Assembly (NCBI GenBank): GCA_005405945.1
Contig: BJHW01000001.1
Location: 7,688,001 to 7,752,000, forward strand
DNA length: 64,000 nucleotides
Reading direction: 5' to 3'
Source: Streptomyces violaceusniger
GTDB lineage: Bacteria; Actinomycetota; Actinomycetes; Streptomycetales; Streptomycetaceae
A program made the translations under genes and the position numbers. This document shows, in pieces, positions 56,689 through 64,000 of the stretch. The notes below the pieces were generated by a model. That model saw only the letters and a program-made list of their open reading frames with translations. It was not told where the DNA came from and ran no database searches. The first letter of the stretch is position 1, and the number at the start of each line of letters is the position of its first letter.

Positions 56689-56912
56689 TGAAAGCGACCT
56701 TCGACCTGTCCCGCGCTGAATGGGTCAAGTCCAGCTACAGCAGCGGCGATGAAGGTCAGTGCTTGGAATTCGCGCCCGACATAGCCGCCACTGCCGGTGT
56801 CGTCCCCGTCCGGGACAGCAAGAATCCGGCAGGCCCCGCCCTCGTCTTCCCCGTGGAGGCGTGGACTTCGTTCACGAGCGCCGTGCGCAACGGAGAGTTC
56901 CCGGCCATCTGA
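56688..56912 (+). CDS. DUF397 domain protein
   Basis: 74 residues. WVKSSYSSGDEGQCLEFAPDIAATAGVVPVRDSKNPAGPALVFPVEAWTSFTSAVRNGEF is a full DUF397 (S-S-x-S, CLE, RDSK, AW-x-x-F). TGATG overlap with the XRE gene upstream means obligate co-translation. Convergent with the immunity gene of the toxin locus, 63 bases away. Confidence 0.93.
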   Translation: MKATFDLSRAEWVKSSYSSGDEGQCLEFAPDIAATAGVVPVRDSKNPAGPALVFPVEAWTSFTSAVRNGEFPAI

Positions 56913-56975
56913 GGCGCCGCACCGAGCGGCCTCGTCGTCCTCGCACGTACACGAGAGCAGCGGGGCCGCACCCAT

Positions 56976-57254
56976 TTATGGGTAACGCGCTTGCTTCCAT
57001 ACGGCATCAAAGTCGGCGCGTGAAATTAGAAACGCTGAGAATTCGGCCTGGGCTGCCACATCCTTGATGTCCCCGACAGGGATTTCGCTAAGTCCGATTT
57101 CGCGGCTCTCGTGTGAAGCGTCTGATCGGAGAATTTTTCCGTCCCGATGCTCTTGGATTTTTCGGGTTTCGTAGCCGTCCGGTCCGACTTCACTGTAGAT
57201 CACAATCGGTTCGTGCTCATAGTCGTGATGCCAGTGGACCTTCCAGTACTCCAT
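56976..57254 (-). CDS. candidate immunity protein for the RHS toxin
   Basis: 92 residues from ATG 57254, two bases after the toxin stop on the same strand. MEYWKVHWHHDYEHEPIVIYSEVGPDGYETRKIQEHRDGKILRSD ... GLSEIPVGDIKDVAAQAEFSAFLISRADFDAVWKQA. It resembles a small single-domain family I remember as DUF6881, often placed behind toxins. Acidic and soluble, as expected for a protein that binds a cytosolic ADP-ribosyltransferase. GC is visibly lower than the RHS repeats, as for the toxin tip. Longer frames upstream lie inside the toxin and are not used. Confidence 0.75.
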   Translation of the reverse strand: MEYWKVHWHHDYEHEPIVIYSEVGPDGYETRKIQEHRDGKILRSDASHESREIGLSEIPVGDIKDVAAQAEFSAFLISRADFDAVWKQARYP

Positions 57255-57256
57255 GG

Positions 57257-57694
57257 TCAGTTCTTTCCGTGGTTCGCGATTCTCTGGGTCACGTCGAGTC
57301 CTTGTCGATTCGGTACAAAGTATACGTCTGGGCGCTCTACGGATCGCATTACCTTGAGGCCGCGTACGTCTACTTCGATGAAGTGGGTAAACTTGTTTCC
57401 GGCCCACGGGACGCGTAGGAATGCATGGGATAGTTGCCCTGGGCGCTTTGTTCCGGGTTTAATGTCGGACAAGTACTGGCCGTCTCCGAATCGAGCATCC
57501 TTGGGATTCATTGCTTTCGTTGATGGCCAAATTTCTTTACTGTGAAGTATGCCTTGGTATCCTTTTTCGTTAGTGTAGTGGAAGAGGGTTCCGATTTCTC
57601 CATCGGGTACGCGTTCTAAGTCGTAGTTGGGCGCGAGGCCGAGGAGGTCTGTCCAAGTGTGGGGGTTGAGGACATAAGTCGCAGGGTTGGGGGC
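57257..57694 (-). other. toxin tip: HYD1-like ADP-ribosyltransferase domain
   Basis: About 140 residues after the RHS core. His in LFHYTNEKG, Tyr in FGDGQYLSD and the following Asp fit the H-Y-D triad of the family; HAFLRVPWAGNKFTHFIEVDV and ERPDVYFVPNRQG are strands of the ART fold. The region is markedly AT-richer than the repeats before it, the usual sign of tip exchange. Confidence 0.7.
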
Positions 57695-60600
57695 GGGGTC
57701 AGACCCAGAGGGTCGGGCGTTATGTAGCGGGCGGAATCCGGGTCGTAATAGCGGTGGAAATTGTAGTGGAGGCCGGTTTCCGGGTCGAAGTACTGGCCGG
57801 GGAAGCGGAGTGGGGTATAGGCCGTGCTGTCGGCGGCCCAGGTCGTGGTGCCCCAGAGGGTGGAGCGGGTGCGCCAGGCGATGGTGCCCGATTCGTCGAC
57901 GAGTTCGGTGGGGGTGCCGACCAGGTCGGTGACGATCGCGAAGAAGCGGGCGTCGATCTCGCGTTGGGTGGTGGCTTCGGTGACGCGTTCGGTCTGGGCT
58001 ATGGGGCGGAGGCCGTCATGGTCCCAGGTGAGGGTGACCGGGTGGGGGAGGTCCGGGACGGTGGTGGTCTGTTCTATGAGAAGGGGGCCGTCCCAGGTGA
58101 AATCCGTTTGCTCCAGGACGGTTTCGCCGTCGGCCGCGAGGCGTTGTTTGGCGGTGCGGCGGCCGAAGGGGTCGTACAGGTAGCGCCAGACCGTGCCGTC
58201 GGGGGTGGTGACCGATACCAGGTGGTCTTCGGTGTCCCAGGTGTAGCGCCAGGTGTCGCGTTTGCGGGACAGGCAGGTCTTCTGGCGGAGGGTGAGGCGG
58301 CCCGCCTCGTCGTGTTCGTAGCGGACCGAACCCGCGCCGGTGATGCGCGTGCCGGTGTAGCTGCGAGGGCCTGTCGCCTCCTGGGCGGGTTGCGTGCTCG
58401 GCCAGGTCGCGTGTGTTTGGTTGCCCGCCTCGTCGTAGGCGTAGGTCTCGGCCCAGCTGTCGGCGTGGACGGCCGTCACCCGGCCTGTCGCGTCCAGGTC
58501 GAAGGCGCGTCGGCCCGACAAGCGGTCGTCCACCGCGATCAGGTGGCCGTCGGCTCGATAGTTGTACGTCCGGTGGTGGATGCCGCCGGGTGCGCCGGTC
58601 AGCGATTGCGTGGTCAGGCGGCCTAGCGGGTCCCACGTATGGGTGAAGGTGAGGGCGTCGCCGATGCGGCGCGTGGTCTCGCGGCCCGCCGCGTCGTGTG
58701 CCGAGGCGAGGATGTGGGTCCCGGCGGTCAGGGCGGTGCGGTTGCCCGCCGTGTCATAGGCGTAGGTCGTGACGGCACCGGTGGGCGTGGTGCGGCGGAT
58801 GCGACGGCCCAGGGGTCGTAGGCGTGGGCCAGGACACGGCCGTTCACCGTTTCTGACGTCACCCGGCCCAGGCGGTCACGTTGGTAGACAACCTCCGCGT
58901 CCGGGCCGGCGGCCGAGGCCAGGAGCCCGGCCGGGTCGTAGGTGAAGGTTGTGGTGCGGTCGTCGGACGTCTTGCGCATCAGGCGGCCGAGTACGTCGTG
59001 CTCATAGGTGACGGTCCGGCCCAGGGGATCGGTCCGGGCGGTGAGATGGCCCGCCGCGTCGTATGCGTACCGAACGCGACGGCCGTCGAAGTCCGTCTCC
59101 GCTGTCAGGCGGCCCGCCGGGTCGTACTCGTAACTCCACGTCAGGCCCTGCGGGTTGGTGACCTTCGTCAGTCGAAGCGCCGCGTCGTGCTCGAACTCGT
59201 AGCGGACCCCGTCCGGGCCCGTGCGGGCGGACAGCAGGTCGAAGTGGGTGTACTCGTACACCGTCGTGCCGCCGACGGGGTCGGTATGAGAGAGGCAGTT
59301 GCCCTCGCCGTCGTACGTCCAGGACTCCGCCGAACCGTCCGGCCCGGTGCGGCGCAGGAGTTTGCCCTCCGGGCTCCAGTCGTAGCGGGTCACCGCGCCC
59401 AGTGGGTCCGTCTCGGCCACGACACGGCCGAACGCGTCCCGCAGGTAGTGGGTCGTGGCCCCCAACGGATCGGTGATCTCGACCGGGAGCCCGGCCCCGT
59501 CGCAGCGCACCCGAGTCGTCGCGCCCAGCGGATCGGTGACGGCGAGCAGACCTCCGTGCGCGTCGTAGAGGTAGCGGGTGGTGGCGGCGAGCGGGTCGGT
59601 GAGGGTGGTGCGGTTGCCCGCAGCGTCGAAGGTCTGCCGCCACACCGCGCCGCCCGGGTCGGTGATCCGCAGAGGGTTGCCCTGTGCGTCGAGCACCGCG
59701 CTGATCTCGCTGCCGTCCGGCCGGATGACGGACGTCAGATGCCCGTGGTCGTCGTAGCGGAAGCCGGTGGTGCGGCCGAGCGGGTCGGTCTCGGCGACCG
59801 TACGGCCGGCCTGGTCGTACACCGTGCGGCTGACCGCGCCCGCCGGGTCGATCTCCCCGACGACCTGTTGCGCCTCGTCGATCAGATAGCGGGTGACCGC
59901 ACCGTCCGGTGAGGTCAGGGTCGTGACCTTCAGCCCCGGGAAGTCCGGGTCCACCCCGTCGTAGCCGATGCGGAAGGTGGAGTGGCCGCCCTCGCCGCCC
60001 TCGGCGATGACCCGGTCCCGCTCGTCGTAGGCGTAGGAGTACCAGCGGTCGTTGGTGTCGGTCCAGGACGTGATCCGCCCGGCCCGGTCGTAGGCGAAAC
60101 GCAGCGGCAGGCCCGAAGAGCCCGTGACCTCGGTGAGATGGCCGTCGGCGTAGCCGTAGCCCATCACCCTTACGTCCCCCACCCACAGGCCGGTGATCCG
60201 CTCGTTCTCCGACGTCAGCCGCAGCCGGTAGCCACCGCTGTGCAGGATCTCGAGGGGTGTGCCGGAGGGGTCGTAGGCGAAGGTGACGCGGTTGCCGTTG
60301 CGATCGGTGATCTCCCGCAGAAGCGCAAGCGCCTCGTCGCGGTGGGGGGTGAAGGTGCGTACGAGCCCGGCATCCGGATCGGTGAGGGTGTACGTACCGC
60401 CGTCCGCCGTCCGCGCCAGCGGCCAGCTCGGCCCCTCCGCGGGCATGACCGCGGCGCCGCCCGGCACCGGATGTGGATAGGCCAGCAGCAGACCGTCCTC
60501 GGCGAAGAAGACCACGCCCCGCTCGTCGAACTCCAGCCGCTGGTCGGCCGTTGAGGCCCAGGTCGGGCCGAACCACCGCCCGGCGCGGTATCCGGAGTCC

Positions 60601-62461
60601 ACCCGGCGGGAGAACACCAGCGGCAGCACACCCGGCAGCGCCACATCCGTCTGCGGCAGGAACATCCGCCCGGTTGCCAGGTCCACCGGATCGGTGCGCC
60701 CGTGCCGCACCCGGTCCCAGGTACGGGAGAACGCCCCCCGGCCACGGCTCCGGAGCGCGCCGCGCGCCCATCGCGTCGCCTCGCGCGCCGCCAGCCTCGC
60801 TCCGACACGTGAGGCGATCGGGGCCAGGGCGCGTGGGGCGAGGCCCATCAGCAGGGTCTCCGCCAGCCCTCCGCCCATGGCGAGCTCCAGCGGCAGCGCG
60901 TAGGGCATGGCGAACATGGCGAGGGTGAGGAGGAGGGGAAGGCCGGTCTCGAGGAGCTTGTCCAGGAGGAAGCGGTCGGTGCCCAGGATGTCGTAGCCGG
61001 CGAGCGGGGCCTCGCCCTCCGCGATGGCCGACCAGCGGGAGAGCAGCAGGACGCCGACGACGAGCGAGCCCGCGCAGACGGCGATCCGGAACTGGACCTG
61101 GGCGACGGCCTCGCCCAGAGGGGACGCGCCCGCGGCTCGGTAGCCCCGTACGGCGGAGACCAGGCGCCACAGGGCCAGGGCCAGCCCGGCGAGGCCGACG
61201 CCGACCAGAATCCGCAGCCCGGTGCCCCGGTGAAGTACTCCTGCAGATCCTTCGTGGACGGGAAGGAGCCCACCGCCAGATACAGCAGGGAGGGGACGGC
61301 CAGCAGCAGGCCGAGCACCAGAAGCGCCTTCTCGTGCCGCGGCCAGCGGGGTCGCTGCTCCCGGGCCCGGCGCCACAGCTGCGTCAAGGTCACGCCACGC
61401 CATGCCTCCTGGCTGTGGGTGGCGTCCATACGGTGGGTCTGCTGGACGACCGACGCGCGCAGCGGCTCCAGCTTCTCCGCGCGGGTACGGGGGTGCGCCG
61501 TGGCGTACAGCAGCGCTCGGCGCTGCCGGGCGTAGCCCAGGGCGATGATCCAGGTGGCCGGAAGGCGCAGCAGGGCGTACCCGGAGAGGGCTTCGAGGGC
61601 GGTCAGCCCCTGGCGCTCGGCCGCCAGCGCGACGTCAGGCGCGCGGCGCCGGCCCAGGCGGGACCGGCGCAGATCCCAGATCCACGCGGCGGCGAGGCAC
61701 CCCAGGATGATCCACAGCCCCCACTCCCCGGCCAGCCGCTCCCGCCACTCCATCGCCGTGTCGTCGCCCTGGAAGGCCGCGGCGTAATTGGTCACCCAGT
61801 GGATCGCCACCGCCCCGGCCAGCGGCACCAGCGCCGCGACCCGGGTCAGCACACGGGCACCGCACCACAGCAAGCCCACCGCCAGCCCGGCCAGCGCGCT
61901 GGTGAAGATGTGCGCCCCGTAGGGGAGCGCAGGACCCCCGGCCCCGACGGTGCCGGTCGGGGCGGGAAACCAACTGCCGAGGATCTGCCCGAGGCCGGGA
62001 ACGTACGGGTGGTCGACCAGCCCCTTCGCGATCACCCAGCCTCCCTCGTCCGAGGGAGTGGCCTTGCCCGCGGACTCGGCGTACATCAGAAGGTTTTCCA
62101 GCAGACCGAATCCGGCCCCGGCCGCCCCGCCCAGCACCACGAAGTCCGCCAGACCCCACTGCATCCGCCCGCGCAGCGCCCACCCCGCGACCAGGAGCGG
62201 CGCGATCTTGATCAGCTCCTCCACCACCGGAGCCGTCGTCCACGACACCACGTCCATGACGGCCGACAGCGAGGTCTCCCGCGCGGTGGCCAACTGCCGT
62301 GCCACCACGAGCTCCAGCACCATCGAGAGCACACCGCAGCCGTAAGCGCCCACCCCGAAGGCGAGCAGCACCGTCGGCCACCGCACCGTCCGCACCGGCC
62401 AGGACAGCAACAACAGCTGCAGCACAGCCCATATCGATGTCGCAGCCATCCAGAACGCCAC
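57257..62461 (-). pseudogene. PrsW protease-RHS-ADP-ribosyltransferase polymorphic toxin (three apparent frameshifts)
   Basis: From GTG 62461 the first 410 or so residues are a PrsW-type membrane protease (VVEELIKIAPLLVAG, GFGLLENLLMYAES, HIFTSALAGLAVGLLW). More membrane segments follow (LRILVGVGLAGLALALW, SLVVGVLLLSRW, LTLAMFAMPYALPLELAMG), then a DUF6531-like start (RTDPVDLATGRMFLPQTDVALPGVLPLVFSRR), some 25 YD repeats, the RHS core end (YFDPETGLHYNFHRYYDPDSARYITPDPLGL, NPHTWTDLLGL) and a tip TLFHYTNEKGYQGIL ... GDGQYLSDIKPGT matching HYD1-type ADP-ribosyltransferases. Single missing bases at CCCC 61225-61228, GGGG 58812-58815 and within 57689-57698 break the frame; with them restored it is one protein of about 1,735 residues. 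The protease joins the RHS part with no start signal between them. Immunity gene two bases on. Confidence 0.85.
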
Positions 62462-62780
62462 GCCCCGCGCCCCTCAACGTCGCCAGTGATCCGTCACGCT
62501 AAGTCGAACAGCGGTCACGTACAAGGGACTTCATGGTCCTGTGGATAACGGGCGTGCGCTCTGTGGGTGTCCTCGGCGGGTCCGCGCGTGCGGCGCTCAC
62601 TGGTGCCGGGACGGGCGGGTGCGGGGCAGCAGGAACGCGGTGCCGACCAGCCGAGGCGAACAGCAGGAGCGAGCCCAGCCCCGGCGTTCACCGTCCCGTG
62701 AGTCCGGAGCTGGGACGCCTGTCCCGGTACGCTGAGCGCAGCAGTGTCACACCCGTCGCGCGGGTTCAGGGAGGTGAGTC

Positions 62781-63347
62781 ATGACCGCCGAGATGGTCGC
62801 TCCGGCGTGGATGCACGAGCAGATCACGGCTGAGCAGTACGACTCCTGGTCCGAGGAGCAGTGCGCGGGCATTGAGATCGTGGACGGGATGGTCGTGGTG
62901 AGCCCCAGCGCGTCGAAGCGGCACAACCGCCTGGCCCGGATCCTGGCCAACGCCCTGGAAGACACCGCGGGCCCTGACTGGAACGCCGATACGGGCTTCG
63001 ACGTCCGGCTCCAGGATGTGCCGCTCACCAATCGTCGTCCGGACGTGGTCGTGTATCGCGCGGAAACGATCGACGTCACGCCCACCCGCCCCGAGCATGT
63101 GCTGCTGGTCGCCGAGGTCGTGTCGCCCGGTTCGGAGACCACTGACCGCATCGTGAAGGTGGACCAGTACGCCAAGGCGGGCATCGCCTTCTACTGGCGG
63201 ATCGAGCAGGCGGCCACCGGCGTCCCGCTCGTCTACACCTACGTCCTCGATCCCGCGACCAAGACCTACCGGGAGGGGGACGTGTTCACCGGTGTGGTGA
63301 AGGTCGCGGCTCCGTTTCCGGTGCGGGTCGATCTCGGTCAGCTCTGA
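62781..63347 (+). CDS. Uma2 family (DUF820) putative endonuclease
   Basis: 188 residues from ATG 62781 (GGGAGGTGAGTC upstream). WSEEQCAGIEIVDGMVVVSPSASKRHNRLARILANALE, then the PD-(D/E)XK-like core RRPDVVVYRAETIDVTPTRPEHVLLVAEVVSPGSETTDRIVKVDQYAKAGIAFYWRIE: Asp in RPDVVVY, E-V in LLVAEVVSPGS, K in VKVDQYAKAG. Widespread in Streptomyces, biological role unclear. The 319-base gap upstream shows only a short dyad GTGATCCGTCAC (62486-62497) near the toxin start. Confidence 0.9.
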   Translation: MTAEMVAPAWMHEQITAEQYDSWSEEQCAGIEIVDGMVVVSPSASKRHNRLARILANALEDTAGPDWNADTGFDVRLQDVPLTNRRPDVVVYRAETIDVTPTRPEHVLLVAEVVSPGSETTDRIVKVDQYAKAGIAFYWRIEQAATGVPLVYTYVLDPATKTYREGDVFTGVVKVAAPFPVRVDLGQL

Positions 63348-63492
63348 GAGGGGCGGCGGCCCGGGGGGCGTCGGGGGTGGTGGCGGTTTCGGCGGCCCAC
63401 CGAGGACTGCCACCTGGCCCGGTCCCACGTCGACGTCGATGTCGCGATCCCCGAGGACGACCTGTTCGCCGGTGTGCGGTGCCCCCGGCGGC

Positions 63493-64000
63493 CTACGGCG
63501 GCGGCAGGTGCCGCAGCTTCTCCGGGTTGCGGATGATGCGGATCTCCGTGATGCGCCCGTCCTCGATCTCCGCACAGGCGACCGTGTCCGGGCGGCCCGC
63601 GACCGTGAGCAGCAACCCCGGACGGCCGTTGACGTCGACCACGTGCACCCGGGGGTCGTCCATCGGCTGGGCGATGACGGCGGCGAGGAAGCGGGCGACC
63701 TTCTCCGCGCCCCGCTGCGGGCGCAGGGCGGCCTTCACCTTGCCGCCGCCGTCGCTCCACGCCGTCACATCGGGGCCAGCAGTTCCATCATCCGGTTCAG
63801 ATCGCCGCCGAGACACGCGGCCAGGAACTCCTCGGTGACCTGCCGCCGCACCTCCGCCGGGGCGTCGTAACGTGGCCGACGGGCCTGGACATGGGCCCTG
63901 GCCCGGCTGCCCACCTGCCGTACGGCCGCCTCGCCGCGCTCCAGCATTCCGGCGATCTCCCGGAAGGAGAAGCCGAACACCTCCTTGAGCACGAAGACCG
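63493..64000 (-). pseudogene. sigJ: ECF41/SigJ-like sigma factor, 3' part, apparent frameshift, runs off right edge
   Basis: The 5' portion is outside the window. Sigma region 4 is visible at the edge (VFVLKEVFGFSFREIAGMLERGEAAVRQVGSRARAHVQARRPRY), then the SnoaL-like C-terminal extension of ECF41 factors: TEEFLAACLGGDLNRMMELLAP, frame break, DVTAWSDGGGKVKAALRPQRGAEKVARFLAAVI ... IRIIRNPEKLRHLPPP. One missing base in GGGG 63772-63775 (minus-strand CCCC) explains the break. The extension controls activity in this sigma class. The 145 bases downstream have protein-like composition on the minus strand (EQVVLGDRDIDVDVGPGQVAVL), perhaps a remnant of another gene. Confidence 0.85.

Noticed and set aside
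61229..61403. Separate RHS gene starting near 61403
   Set aside because: The first residues are PrsW sequence read in the wrong frame; no ribosome site, and one added base joins the two parts.
63366..63490. Minus-strand protein-like stretch EQVVLGDRDIDVDVGPGQVAVL
   Set aside because: Reads like the end of an enzyme, but no start or longer frame supports a gene; noted only as a possible remnant.

Overview
The window is chromosomal DNA of a Streptomyces-like actinomycete. It has very high GC, GTG/TTG starts behind GGAGG-type sites, and the glgB-mak-treS-glgE / glgP gene set of the GlgE alpha-glucan pathway. It also carries XRE/DUF5753-DUF397 regulator pairs and many secreted hydrolases.

Layout. 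1-8 kb (minus strand): glgB (cut by the left edge), maltokinase mak, treS and glgE, which turn trehalose into maltose, maltose 1-phosphate and branched alpha-glucan. A nested palindromic repeat splits mak from treS. 8-13 kb: a secreted subtilase, a MITE-like element, an MmyB-type regulator and a pectinolytic pair (PL3 pectate lyase, PL11 rhamnogalacturonan lyase), sitting between glgE and the divergent glgP (13.4-16.2 kb). 16-25 kb: a membrane protein, a histidine phosphatase, and a lower-GC accessory stretch with XRE regulators, DUF397, DUF6879, small unknown proteins and a membrane-anchored PstS-like protein, then an epoxide hydrolase. 26-32 kb: three paralogous secreted M4 metalloproteases, each followed by a hairpin terminator. 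32.7-38.8 kb: iclR-pepE divergent from DUF1177-OPT transporter-aroM-like-racemase, apparently a peptide or amino-acid uptake and processing module. 39-45 kb: a heterodimeric ABC exporter downstream of glgX (glycogen debranching). 45.5-51 kb: cell-wall and housekeeping genes (L,D-transpeptidase, enoyl-CoA hydratase, anti-sigma-type ATPase, Tat-type amidase, EF-hand protein, GH25 muramidase).

51.2-52.3 kb holds the most striking signal. A minus-strand RNA carries canonical T-arm and D-arm sequences in permuted order (3' half before 5' half). They close into a tRNA fold with a short acceptor-stem loop. This is the architecture of a bacterial Y-RNA (YrlA-like) tRNA mimic, and it lies downstream of a conserved protein of unknown function. 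52.4-54.7 kb: two membrane proteins and a heptanucleotide repeat array. 55-57 kb: three translationally coupled small genes divergent from an XRE-DUF397 pair. 57-62.5 kb: a polymorphic toxin gene. It joins a PrsW-type intramembrane protease to RHS/YD repeats and a HYD1-like ADP-ribosyltransferase tip, with a two-base gap to a likely immunity gene. 62.8-64 kb: a Uma2-family gene and the 3' part of an ECF41/SigJ-like sigma factor.

Sequence quality caveat. At least seven single-base deletions in G/C homopolymers, plus one probable and one possible, break otherwise intact genes (mak, L,D-transpeptidase, EF-hand, toxin three times, sigma factor; probably glgB; possibly the L,D-transpeptidase start). 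The uniform direction and context point to consensus errors rather than real pseudogenes.
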